A stretch of DNA of 14,981 bases from Candidatus Omnitrophota bacterium (GCA_029558215.1 JAKQFZ010000421.1:1-14981); one strand, 5' to 3'. Positions 1 to 7,483 are shown, counted from the first letter of the stretch. Notes: generated from the sequence alone by a model not told the origin. Program-made: numbers and translations.

Positions 1-1044
1 GATTACGATTGTGTTGTCGCTAAGCCCCAAAGCGTCAAGGGCATCAAGAATCAGCCCACCAGCGGCGTCCACCAGTGAACAATGAGCGTAGATGTAACCC
101 ATCCCCTTCTGCCACACCTCCCAAGGGATGGGATTCGGATATATCAGCATTCCATTCTCATCAGTTGTTGGACGCTGTCCCTCTTGACGGTAGACCTCGG
201 GCTTGTCAGAGAGGTCGCTATCGAAGCTGGGGTATTTCGGGATCTGCGAAGTATCGTATTTCTCGATGAAGCGTCTGGTTGGAAAATGAGGTTGATGCGG
301 ACCCCAGAAATCAACACGAAGAGAAAACGGTTGATCGCTTGGATGTGTGGCCAGTTCCTGAAGCTTTTCGACAGCAAGATTGGCGAGAAAGAAAGCCTCA
401 TGCGTATCATCCGGCGTCTCCAGAACTCCAGTCACAGCACCAAGGCACGCTTTCCTGTCGAGGGGATAGCGCTCGCCCGGGCGCACACCAGCGCTATTGT
501 AGGTTTGCTCGACAATCATCAATGGTTCAGGGAGTCCACGCCTTCGCAAGTACTCTGCGTATTCGGGCTTGTTGTACGGGTTGTTATAGCTGGGATAGCT
601 GAAACCCTCGCAACCGAAGTCATGCGCTGTGCCCGGTCCAGCATGCCACTTGCCATAGTAGAAGCTCCTATAGCCCGAATCCCTCAGATGCTCCAGATAA
701 GTCTCTCGATCAAAAGGATACGCGAAAGCGTTAGTCGTCTGACCATGCTGATGTGGCATCAAACCCGTTAACATTGTCCGACGCGCTGGGGCGCACAATG
801 GGCAAGTGGTGTATGCTCTCGAGAAATCAGCCCCTTGAGATGCGAGTCGCCTGAAGTTCGGCCGTTGGATCTCGGGCCCTGAGTCCCAACCATGTCGGTA
901 ATGCAGTTGATGATCGTTGAGCAAGAAGACGATGTTCGGCCTGCTTGAAGTCTTTCGAGTGGCACGGGTCTTAGAAGCCTTGGTTGATGCGCAACCGGCA
1001 AAAGTTCCGGCGGCGAGAGCATTGAGGAAATCGCGTCTGTTCAT
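1..1044 (-). CDS. Sulfatase (type I, formylglycine-dependent), C-terminus cut by window edge
   Basis: The reverse strand from the ATG at 1044 is open for 348 codons to the window edge. The protein begins with a twin-arginine-like motif (NRRDFL, residues 2-7) and a possible lipobox ending at Cys18, so export and lipid anchoring are likely. Family marks: PNIVFLLND (36-44) with a metal-binding Asp, the signature C-A-P-A-R with following TG at 84-94, where Cys84 would be converted to formylglycine, then the GKWH motif, and a later WGPHQPHF segment typical of the sulfatase core. Such enzymes hydrolyse sulfate esters, here probably on an algal or animal polysaccharide; the substrate cannot be read from the sequence. 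An AAAGGA ribosome site (1055-1060) lies 10 bases before the ATG. Full-length members run roughly 450-550 residues, so perhaps a third is missing. An anaerobic or aerobic formylglycine-generating enzyme must be encoded elsewhere. Confidence 0.93.
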   Translation of the reverse strand, partial: MNRRDFLNALAAGTFAGCASTKASKTRATRKTSSRPNIVFLLNDHQLHYRHGWDSGPEIQRPNFRRLASQGADFSRAYTTCPLCAPARRTMLTGLMPHQHGQTTNAFAYPFDRETYLEHLRDSGYRSFYYGKWHAGPGTAHDFGCEGFSYPSYNNPYNKPEYAEYLRRRGLPEPLMIVEQTYNSAGVRPGERYPLDRKACLGAVTGVLETPDDTHEAFFLANLAVEKLQELATHPSDQPFSLRVDFWGPHQPHFPTRRFIEKYDTSQIPKYPSFDSDLSDKPEVYRQEGQRPTTDENGMLIYPNPIPWEVWQKGMGYIYAHCSLVDAAGGLILDALDALGLSDNTIVI

Positions 1045-1057
1045 ACTGATAGTATCC

Positions 1058-1089
1058 TTTCGCTAGCGTGCCAGAGTATAGTAGCGAAA
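1058..1089 (-). promoter_or_regulatory. Perfect 8-bp inverted repeat around a candidate -10 of the sulfatase gene
   Basis: The arms TTTCGCTA (1058-1065) and TAGCGAAA (1082-1089) are exact reverse complements separated by 16 bases. On the minus strand the spacer contains TATACT (1075-1080), a 5/6 match to a sigma70 -10 box, but no good -35 lies 17 bases upstream of it. If that -10 is used, the dyad flanks it and would be an operator. If transcription starts further upstream, the same arms would form an RNA hairpin ending directly before the sulfatase ribosome site. Both readings are inference. Confidence 0.4.
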
Positions 1090-1136
1090 ACAGTCTGCTG
1101 ATTCCAGCGAGACTCTCTCAATAGGCATGCTTTCTT

Positions 1137-1165
1137 TTGACAGATTTGTGCCCGAGAGATAGAGT
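1137..1165 (+). promoter_or_regulatory. Sigma70-type promoter of the propeller protein gene
   Basis: A perfect TTGACA -35 (1137-1142), a 17-base spacer and TAGAGT (1160-1165, 4/6 to TATAAT) precede the ATG at 1206 by about 40 bases, predicting a start of transcription near 1172. This rules out the longer reading frame that would begin with the TTG inside the -35 box. Confidence 0.65.
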
Positions 1166-1205
1166 GCTGATGATTGCCAGCAAAGAGAAAGGAAGGATAC
1201 CTTTC

Positions 1206-2552
1206 ATGAGAAAGATGATGCTTGCGTTCATCTCAGCCGGATTCCTATGCAGTATTGGAGTCGCACAGGATGTGAATCTTGATGGTGTCATTGATTCAGC
1301 GGATCTCTTTGCGCTCTCCAGTACCTGGCACATCTTCCTGAAGCAGGGATCGACCCTTGACCTTATGGAGGATTGGCAGACCGAGGTCACTTATCAACCC
1401 GCTCGGGAGACTGTCGTGCTGGAGCTGACCCCGGAAGGAAACGAACCACAGATCTGTTTAGACGGTCGAGGTGTCGCCAATGTCGTCCATGTCAAGAGGA
1501 TCCCTCAACTAGCACCAGACAACAGCACCGTGATGACACCCCAACTGGTTTGTTCGAGTATTCTCGCTTCTGGTGACTACTGGCAGAGAGAACACGTCCT
1601 TACAGAAAGAAAGCCAAATATCTACCTCTGGGGGAGCTACTATGCCCCGTTACTAGCGGACATAGTGCTGGCCGCTCCAAGAGACAGGGCGGGAGACTTC
1701 TACGCCGTCTGGCCTCACTATTCCGCTGGTTTCTCTATGGTTCGTTTCAACCGATATGCACTGCCACAGACCAAAGAGTATCAGACCAGCACAGCAGGCC
1801 TGGGAAGTATCAAGCGCGTTGACGCCGCTGTTGACGATGATGGAAACATCCACATTGCTTGGACGACTCCCCTGGTTCTCAACGCAACGATAGAAATCCG
1901 ATACAGCAAATTCACGCCAGCTGGCAAGATGCTTGTTGCCCCCCCTCTGTCTCTAGGAACTCGCTTGACGTCTTCAGGCTTCTCGGAGCTATTTGCACCT
2001 GTGATCCGAATGCTCGGTGGCAAGAACCCGCTGGTTCTCATTGATCAAGGGGAGTCTGCGCCAACGCTTGCCGTCCGTGTGGACGGAACCAATGGCACAA
2101 TACTTGAAACGAAAGTCCTGCCTCAGAACTTTGTTGAGCCGGACTTTGTCGAGATGCCAAACGGTGATATCGCGTTGGTTGGCATGATTTTTGTGCTAAA
2201 TAAGGGGCGTGATATCTTCTACACTGTTCTCAAACCAGATCTAACAACCCGGATAGCACCAGTGAATTTGTCCAACACAACTCAACAGTCAGACGGTGCG
2301 AGTATTGCTGTCGTCGAAGATGACTTCTACGTGGCCTGGAACGAGAACAAAGATAACTATATGCGCCTTGTACGTCTCAATGCCAATGGAAGCAGGCAAG
2401 GAAACGTCATCACTCTGTCCGGTCCTGGACAGGGGTTCCCTTTTCCTCTTCGGTTGGCTTCGGATGCTCTCGGCATGGCACACATCGTCTACGCCGACGG
2501 AAAGGGTTCCAGTCCTGCGAAAGTCTCTTACGAGAAGCGCAAGATCAGATAG
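1206..2552 (+). CDS. Secreted beta-propeller-like protein with N-terminal dockerin-type EF-hand
   Basis: 448 residues starting at the ATG at 1206, which follows GGAAGG (1191-1196) by 9 bases; upstream in-frame starts fall in or just after the promoter. Residues 1-20 form a signal peptide (basic start, hydrophobic core, cleavage near GVAQ). Immediately after it comes a 12-residue calcium loop, D22-x-N24-x-D26-G-V28-x-D30-x-x-D33, as in one half of a type I dockerin or a free EF-hand. The rest is beta-rich with repeated short motifs such as DDDGNIHIAW (210-219) and ALGMAHIVYADG (421-432), which resemble blades of BNR/sialidase-like propellers. No catalytic set could be identified, so it may bind rather than cut glycans. 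It is divergent from the sulfatase gene, which hints at a shared role in polysaccharide use. A second dockerin repeat is absent, so cohesin binding is doubtful. Confidence 0.72.
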   Translation: MRKMMLAFISAGFLCSIGVAQDVNLDGVIDSADLFALSSTWHIFLKQGSTLDLMEDWQTEVTYQPARETVVLELTPEGNEPQICLDGRGVANVVHVKRIPQLAPDNSTVMTPQLVCSSILASGDYWQREHVLTERKPNIYLWGSYYAPLLADIVLAAPRDRAGDFYAVWPHYSAGFSMVRFNRYALPQTKEYQTSTAGLGSIKRVDAAVDDDGNIHIAWTTPLVLNATIEIRYSKFTPAGKMLVAPPLSLGTRLTSSGFSELFAPVIRMLGGKNPLVLIDQGESAPTLAVRVDGTNGTILETKVLPQNFVEPDFVEMPNGDIALVGMIFVLNKGRDIFYTVLKPDLTTRIAPVNLSNTTQQSDGASIAVVEDDFYVAWNENKDNYMRLVRLNANGSRQGNVITLSGPGQGFPFPLRLASDALGMAHIVYADGKGSSPAKVSYEKRKIR

Positions 2553-2597
2553 AGGAATCCTGTACAGTGTGAATGTGGAATCATGTCTTGTGTTCAT

Positions 2598-2626
2598 TTG
2601 ACCGGCTTTGAGGACTATGCTATTCA
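2598..2626 (+). promoter_or_regulatory. Weak candidate sigma70 promoter for the isomerase operon
   Basis: TTGACC (2598-2603, 5/6 to the -35 consensus) is followed after 17 bases by TATTCA (2621-2626, only 3/6 to the -10 consensus). It lies about 100 bases before the first gene of the five-gene run and would give a leader that includes the dyads at 2644-2691. The weak -10 makes this tentative; activation by a regulator would be expected. Confidence 0.3.
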
Positions 2627-2643
2627 GACGAGAAAGGTCGTTC

Positions 2644-2691
2644 CAGTGTATTCGACACTGACTTGTCAGAACACCCGCCTTTGGAAGGCGG
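2644..2691 (+). promoter_or_regulatory. Clustered dyads in the leader of the isomerase operon
   Basis: Three inverted repeats are packed into 48 bases. Hairpin one is CAGTGT / ACACTG with a 5-base loop (2644-2660). A near-palindrome CTGAC-TT-GTCAG (2658-2669) shares its first three bases with the right arm of hairpin one, so the two cannot form together. A third, strong stem is CCGCCTT / AAGGCGG with a 3-base loop (2675-2691). No U-run follows, so it does not look like an intrinsic terminator. The ribosome site AAGGAG (2711-2716) lies 20 bases downstream. It may be an operator cluster or a folded leader RNA; I do not recognise it as a known riboswitch. Confidence 0.4.
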
Positions 2692-2727
2692 AGAGAAATC
2701 GTTCAGGGAAAAGGAGACTCACACACT

Positions 2728-4134
2728 ATGGCATCAAAGAAGACGACATTCGCATTATTCTTCGGGAATCGTGGATTCTTCCCAGCATCACTCCAGGCAA
2801 GTGCTCGCAAGGAAATGACGGAACGTCTTGAGCGATTGGGTCATCAAGTGATTGCGTTAGATCCCAAGGCAACCCGCCATGGTGCGGTCGAGACTCCGGA
2901 GGAAGGCGAGAAGTACGCACGGTTCCTTCAGGAAAATAGAGGCAAGTTCGGCGGCGTGATCCTCTGCCTTCCCAACTTTGGTGATGAGACAGGCGCCGTC
3001 GCTGCTCTCAGAGACGCCAACGTTCCTATCCTGATACAGGCATATCCAGACACATTTGACAAGATGGATCCGGAGCATCGGCGTGATGCCTTTTGCGGGA
3101 AGTTCTCCATCATGGACGTCTTTGTTCAATATGGAGTTCCCTTCACCGCCCTGAAACCCCATACGGTGAATCCTCTTGGAGACAAGTTTCAGGAGCAGGT
3201 GGCATATTTTGACCGACTCTGTCGGGTTGTCCAAGGAATGCGACGGATGATCGTTGGTGCGATTGGTGCCCGGACCACAGCGTTCAAAACAGTCAGAATT
3301 GATGAGATCACGCTTCAAGAGTTCGGCATCACCGTGGAGACCCTTGATCTGTCAGATGTCTTCGCGCAGATGAAAGGGATCAAGGACACCAATCCCAAGT
3401 ACAAGAAGAAGGCAAAAGTCCTTCAAGATTACTCCAACTGGAAAGGTGTACCGGCAAAGGCTTTCAACACCATCGTTCAGTTGGGCGTTGTCCTGGACAA
3501 TATCATCGAAGAGTACAAGATGGATGCTCTGGCTCTTCGTTGCTGGGTCGAAATGCAGAGACAACTGGGTGTTTCACCTTGTGTTCTCCTCAGTGAATTG
3601 AACGATCGAGGCATTCCGGCAGCCTGCGAAGTGGACATCGGCAATGCTGTCACCATGTACGGGCTGAGTCTTGCCTCTGGCAAAGCGGCAACCTGTCTTG
3701 ACTGGAACAACAACTACGGGGACGAAGACGATCGCTGTATCCTTTTCCACTGCGGTCCGGTTCCGAATAGCATGATGACCGCAAAGGGAGATATTGAAGA
3801 CCATTCCATTCTTGCCAATGCGGTAGGCAAGGGATGTGGTTTCGGCTGTAACGTTGGTCGCATTGCCCGAGTTCCTTTCACCTACGGAAGCCTGTTGACT
3901 CGCGACGGCAACATTCTTTGCTATCTCGGCGAGGGGGCGTTCACTGAGGACCCGATTCCGGAGGAGTTTTTCGGTTGTGCGGGAGTTGCCGATATCCCCA
4001 ATTTGCAGGACGCGCTTCAGAAGATAGGCTATGCCGGATATCGTCACCACGTCAGCGTTACGCCTGGCCACGTAGCCGCTCCAACCTATGAAGCTTTCAC
4101 ACGGTATCTGGGGTATTGCGTGACCAAAGTCTGA
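2728..4134 (+). CDS. L-fucose/L-arabinose isomerase-family protein (COG2407-like), substrate unknown
   Basis: 468 residues; the ATG follows AAGGAG (2711-2716) by 11 bases. The chain resembles the fucose/arabinose isomerase fold: an N-terminal Rossmann-like half, then a C-terminal catalytic half with ALRCWVEM (about 269-276), the metal-binding segment C300-E301-V-D303, a DWNNNYGDEDD stretch near 330-340, FHCGPVP, and the His segment RHHVSVTPGH (439-448). In FucI, a Glu, an Asp and a His bind Mn2+ and drive aldose-ketose isomerisation through an enediol; E301 and D303 plus one of H440/H441/H448 are the likely equivalents. It is much shorter than E. coli FucI, as expected for this broader family, which contains enzymes for several sugars. 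Neighbouring gluconokinase and 6-phosphogluconate dehydrogenase suggest that its product feeds the pentose phosphate pathway, but no kinase specific for a ketose is present here. Assignment to family is firm; substrate is unknown. Confidence 0.85.
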   Translation: MASKKTTFALFFGNRGFFPASLQASARKEMTERLERLGHQVIALDPKATRHGAVETPEEGEKYARFLQENRGKFGGVILCLPNFGDETGAVAALRDANVPILIQAYPDTFDKMDPEHRRDAFCGKFSIMDVFVQYGVPFTALKPHTVNPLGDKFQEQVAYFDRLCRVVQGMRRMIVGAIGARTTAFKTVRIDEITLQEFGITVETLDLSDVFAQMKGIKDTNPKYKKKAKVLQDYSNWKGVPAKAFNTIVQLGVVLDNIIEEYKMDALALRCWVEMQRQLGVSPCVLLSELNDRGIPAACEVDIGNAVTMYGLSLASGKAATCLDWNNNYGDEDDRCILFHCGPVPNSMMTAKGDIEDHSILANAVGKGCGFGCNVGRIARVPFTYGSLLTRDGNILCYLGEGAFTEDPIPEEFFGCAGVADIPNLQDALQKIGYAGYRHHVSVTPGHVAAPTYEAFTRYLGYCVTKV

Positions 4135-4186
4135 AACGAACGGACACGACCCGACACTGAGACGAACGGCTTGAGAAGGTTCTAAC

Positions 4187-4684
4187 ATGGTCTATATCGT
4201 CATGGGTGTCTCGGGTTGTGGCAAGACAACGGTGGGAAGAGTGTTGGCACAACGCCTTTCCCTTCCCTTTTTTGACGCGGATTCCTTTCATTCGCCAGAG
4301 TGTATTACCAAGATGAAGGCAGGAATTCCCTTGTCCGATGAAGACAGGATTCCCTGGTTGACGACATTGGCCAAACAGATAGAGGTATGGCAGAGGTCTG
4401 GAGGCTCAGTCCTGGCATGTTCTGCGTTGAAGGAAACATACCGACAGATGTTGAAGAAGAACTGCGCTGGAACTGTCTTCATTCATCTTCGTGGAGACCG
4501 TGACTTAATCCTTAGTCGCATGGCACACAGGAGAGATCATTTCATGCCAGCGCAATTGCTTGACAGTCAGTTGGGCATATTGGAGGAGCCAGAGGATTGC
4601 GTCACCGTTGATATCTCTGGTACTCCCGAGCAGATCGTGGATGCTATTGTACAACATCTGAACGATAGGAGATTGCTTAGATGA
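4187..4684 (+). CDS. gntK: Gluconokinase (GntK type)
   Basis: 165 residues, the normal size for this family. It phosphorylates D-gluconate to 6-phosphogluconate with ATP in the cytoplasm. The Walker A loop G7-V-S-G-C-G-K13-T-T is followed by the sugar-side motif FDADSFH (29-35) and by KMKAGIPLSDEDRIPWL, a hallmark of gluconokinases over shikimate or adenylate kinases. CSALKETYR and the basic HRRDHFMP segment match the lid and nucleotide-binding regions. GAGAAGG (4173-4179) sits 7 bases before the ATG. The stop overlaps the start of the next gene as ATGA (4681-4684), so the two are translationally coupled, which fits because the product of this enzyme is the substrate of the next. A 52-base gap separates it from the isomerase gene. 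Confidence 0.95.
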   Translation: MVYIVMGVSGCGKTTVGRVLAQRLSLPFFDADSFHSPECITKMKAGIPLSDEDRIPWLTTLAKQIEVWQRSGGSVLACSALKETYRQMLKKNCAGTVFIHLRGDRDLILSRMAHRRDHFMPAQLLDSQLGILEEPEDCVTVDISGTPEQIVDAIVQHLNDRRLLR

Positions 4685-6129
4685 ACAGAGCAGATATCGG
4701 TATGATCGGACTGGCGGTTATGGGAGAGAACCTCGTCTTGAACATGGAGAGCAAGGGGTTCACTGTGGCTGTCTACAATCGAACCGTTTCCAAAGTGGAC
4801 GATTTCCTTGCCAACCGAGCAAAAGGCAAGAGGATTGTTGGTTGCCATAGCCTTGTGGAACTGTGCTCATCTCTGTCTAAACCTGCCAAAGTCATGCTCA
4901 TGGTCAAGGCAGGCACTCCGGTAGATGAGTTTATTGCTCAACTGCTCCCGAATCTCCAGAAGGGCGACATTATCATTGATGGTGGCAACTCACACTTTCC
5001 GGATACCATCCGACGGTGTCGGCAACTGCAGGAGAAAGGTATTCACTACATCGGAACTGGTGTCTCTGGTGGTGAAGAAGGTGCACTGCTCGGCCCTTCG
5101 ATAATGCCAGGTGGTTCCCCGGAAGCATGGCCGACTGTAAGACCCATTTTCCAGGCTATCGCGGCGCGCACCCCTGATGGAGAACCCTGTTGTGACTGGC
5201 TTGGAAACGACGGTGCCGGTCACTTCGTCAAGATGGTTCACAACGGCATCGAGTACGGAGACATGCAGATGATCTGCGAGACCTATCATCTCATGAAGCA
5301 GGCACTTGGCATGACGAACGATGAGATGAGCGCTGCGTTTAGCGAATGGAATGATGCCGAGCTAAACTCCTACCTTATCGAGATCACGCGAGATATCCTT
5401 GCCTACAAGGAAAATGGAAAGCATGTTCTGGACACAATTCTTGACGCTGCCGGACAAAAAGGGACAGGAAAATGGACTGCCGTGGCTGCGCTCGATCTGG
5501 GTCAACCATTGACGCTCATTGTTGAAGCAGTCTTCGCTCGCGCTCTCTCCGCTATGAAAGATCAGCGAGTTCAGGCGTCAAAATCCTTTTCAGATCCTCA
5601 GCCATTGTTGGTTCTTGACAGAGAGAGATTCCTTGACGATCTCCGCAAGGCGCTCTACGCGGCAAAAATCACCAGCTATGCACAAGGTTTTATGTTGATG
5701 CGCGCCGCCGCTGAGGAATATGCATGGAATCTCGACTACGGAAGCATCGCCTCGATGTGGCGAGGTGGCTGCATTATCCGGTCTGTGTTCCTTACTAAGA
5801 TCAAGGAAGCATTTGGCAGGAACCCACGTCTGGCGAATCTGATGCTGGATTCATTCTTCAAGCAGATCATCGAATCGTCTCAGCAGCCCTGGCGCCGCGT
5901 GATCGCATCTGCTGTCACATTGGGCATTCCAGTCCCAGCGATGAGCACCGCACTTGCCTTCTACGACGGTTACCGTAGCGAATGGCTGCCAGCGAATCTC
6001 CTTCAAGCGCAGAGGGACTACTTCGGAGCACACACCTACGAACGCATTGACCGTCCACGAGGTGAGTCTTTCCACACAAACTGGACTGGCAGGGGTGGCG
6101 ACACCTCCGCATCAACATACACAGTGTGA
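4681..6129 (+). CDS. gnd: 6-phosphogluconate dehydrogenase, decarboxylating
   Basis: 482 residues, full length. It oxidises and decarboxylates 6-phosphogluconate to ribulose 5-phosphate with reduction of NADP+ or NAD+. The N-terminal Rossmann domain starts IGMIGLAVMGENLVLN (7-22), with R34 and T35 after the second strand, which favours NADP. The catalytic residues align one position after the E. coli numbering: S129-G130-G131, K184, H187, N188 and E191. The all-helical C-terminal domain ends with FHTNWTGRGG and the short STYTV tail that completes the neighbouring subunit's site. It is coupled to gntK by an ATGA overlap and followed after 10 bases by the acetyltransferase gene. Together gntK and gnd form a complete two-step route from gluconate to the pentose phosphate pathway. 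The length and C-terminal tail indicate the long classic form rather than the short GndA-like form. Confidence 0.96.
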   Translation: MNRADIGMIGLAVMGENLVLNMESKGFTVAVYNRTVSKVDDFLANRAKGKRIVGCHSLVELCSSLSKPAKVMLMVKAGTPVDEFIAQLLPNLQKGDIIIDGGNSHFPDTIRRCRQLQEKGIHYIGTGVSGGEEGALLGPSIMPGGSPEAWPTVRPIFQAIAARTPDGEPCCDWLGNDGAGHFVKMVHNGIEYGDMQMICETYHLMKQALGMTNDEMSAAFSEWNDAELNSYLIEITRDILAYKENGKHVLDTILDAAGQKGTGKWTAVAALDLGQPLTLIVEAVFARALSAMKDQRVQASKSFSDPQPLLVLDRERFLDDLRKALYAAKITSYAQGFMLMRAAAEEYAWNLDYGSIASMWRGGCIIRSVFLTKIKEAFGRNPRLANLMLDSFFKQIIESSQQPWRRVIASAVTLGIPVPAMSTALAFYDGYRSEWLPANLLQAQRDYFGAHTYERIDRPRGESFHTNWTGRGGDTSASTYTV

Positions 6130-6139
6130 GAGTTGCGAT

Positions 6140-6901
6140 ATGACGAATTCCATCAGTAAGACGGAAATCCTCGAAGGCTTGCGCCAATTGGGCTTAAGGC
6201 GTGGCTCCGTCGTTCTAGTGCACAGTTCCCTAAGCCGCTTCGGACGAGTTGTGGATGGAGCAGATACGGTCATAGATGCATTGCTGGAGTCAGTCGGGCC
6301 CAGGGGCACTGTCATGGTTCCAACCCTCACTGGATCGCCGGAACTCTCGCCATCCAACCCTCCGGTCTTCGACCCGGTCAACACGGCTTGTTGGACAGGT
6401 GTAATACCAGAAACATTTCGAAAGCGACCCGGTGCCATCCGAAGTCTCCACCCAACGCACTCTGTTGCCGCCATCGGCTTTGAAGCCGATTCACTGACCT
6501 GTGAACATCGCTTCTCGATTACACCGTGCGATGACCTTTCACCCTATGGCAAACTGGCAAGACATCCCAAAGGTTATGTTCTTCTCCTCGGTGTCGGGCA
6601 CGAATGCAGCACTCTCTTTCATCACATTGAAGAGAGCGCCGGTGTTGACTACCACATACAAACAGATTTCACGGCAGCACAGATTGTCAGCGGCGATCAT
6701 GCCATCGTCAGGCACTACCTACTACACCAATATGGAACCCCGAGGAATTTTGCAGTCATGGAACAGATTTTCATCGAAAGAGGAATCCAGAGAACTGCGA
6801 CAATTGGAAGTGCCTCGGTGCGACTCATTGACGCACCACAGATGGTGGCGACCACCCTTCGATGTCTTCGCAGCAGCCGGAGGTTTCTCTGTAGGCCATG
6901 A
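6140..6901 (+). CDS. AAC(3)-family (YokD-like) CoA-dependent N-acetyltransferase
   Basis: 253 residues from the ATG at 6140, ten bases after the gnd stop; the longer open frame would begin inside gnd and carries unrelated sequence. The ribosome site is poor, so reinitiation from gnd is likely. Family features include VLVHSSLSRFG (25-35), GTVMVPTLTG (56-65), the long FDP..T..TG.IPE.FR segment (77-94), RSLHPTHSVAA (101-111) with His104 and His107, SPYGKLA (134-140) and the T158-L-F-H161-H-I-E164 motif. Members acetylate the 3-amino group of aminoglycosides or of other amino-sugar or amine substrates. Its place between central sugar genes argues for a metabolic substrate rather than antibiotic resistance. 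The end overlaps mntP by ATGA (6898-6901). Confidence 0.85.
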   Translation: MTNSISKTEILEGLRQLGLRRGSVVLVHSSLSRFGRVVDGADTVIDALLESVGPRGTVMVPTLTGSPELSPSNPPVFDPVNTACWTGVIPETFRKRPGAIRSLHPTHSVAAIGFEADSLTCEHRFSITPCDDLSPYGKLARHPKGYVLLLGVGHECSTLFHHIEESAGVDYHIQTDFTAAQIVSGDHAIVRHYLLHQYGTPRNFAVMEQIFIERGIQRTATIGSASVRLIDAPQMVATTLRCLRSSRRFLCRP

Positions 6902-7467
6902 GTACGATGGTGATTCTCGGTATTGCTTTTGGACTCGCGATGGATGCCTTCGCCGCTTCAATCGCCTGTGGGGTCATTCTCTGCGGAGTTTCCCCAAGGC
7001 AGATATTCCGGCTCTCTTTTCATTTCGGCTTGTTTCAGTTCGCAATGCCAGTAATTGGATGGCTCGCAGGCTTGTCCATCATCGGATGGGTCGAATCATT
7101 CGATCACTGGATCGCGTTTGTCCTGTTGGGCTTCATCGGCGGCAAAATGATCTGGGAATCGTTCCACAGTTTTGAAGAGCGTTCACAGTCGGGTAACGAC
7201 CCGACTCGTGGGCTTTCACTGGTTTCTCTCTCCATCGCGACGAGCATTGATGCCCTTGCTGTCGGCTTGGTTTTCGCTACGGAGAAGGTGAGAATTCTCT
7301 ATCCCTGTATCGTTATCGGTCTCGTTGCCGGAATTATGACGGCGCTCGGAATGGCCATCGGCTGTCGCATCGGAGCACGGTTTGGCAGCCGTATGGAGCG
7401 CATCGGGGGCGCGGTGCTCATCGTCATTGGCCTGAAGATCCTCTTCTCACATGTCTCTGCATCATAG
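6898..7467 (+). CDS. mntP: Manganese efflux pump MntP
   Basis: 189 residues, the standard length. MntP exports Mn2+ across the inner membrane. Six hydrophobic segments are visible in two homologous halves, and the two key transport aspartates fall at D16 (in GLAMDAFAAS) and D118 (in ATSIDALAVG), the same numbers as in E. coli. The small glycine-rich motifs around VLLGFIGGKMIWES and the final GGAVLIVIGLKIL helix also fit. It is coupled to the acetyltransferase gene by an ATGA overlap and is the last gene of the run. In other bacteria mntP is often under a manganese riboswitch (yybP-ykoY) or MntR; here the short junction leaves no room for either, so its expression should follow the sugar operon. 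The convergent creD gene begins 16 bases beyond its end, with no clear terminator between. Confidence 0.95.
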   Translation: MSTMVILGIAFGLAMDAFAASIACGVILCGVSPRQIFRLSFHFGLFQFAMPVIGWLAGLSIIGWVESFDHWIAFVLLGFIGGKMIWESFHSFEERSQSGNDPTRGLSLVSLSIATSIDALAVGLVFATEKVRILYPCIVIGLVAGIMTALGMAIGCRIGARFGSRMERIGGAVLIVIGLKILFSHVSAS

Positions 7468-7483
7468 CCTTGTGCATTTCGTG

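Noticed and set aside
82..771. 229-codon open frame on the plus strand
   Set aside because: It lies opposite the sulfatase gene, whose reverse-strand translation shows the full family signature; the plus-strand product has no recognisable motif.
3574..4188. 204-codon open frame on the minus strand
   Set aside because: Antisense to the catalytic half of the isomerase gene, no ribosome site or protein-like motif.
6140..6901. Aminoglycoside resistance gene
   Set aside because: Family membership alone does not show resistance, and the operon context and lack of any mobile element argue against it.
7468..7483. Possible terminator between convergent mntP and creD
   Set aside because: Only 16 bases with no stem and no T-run.
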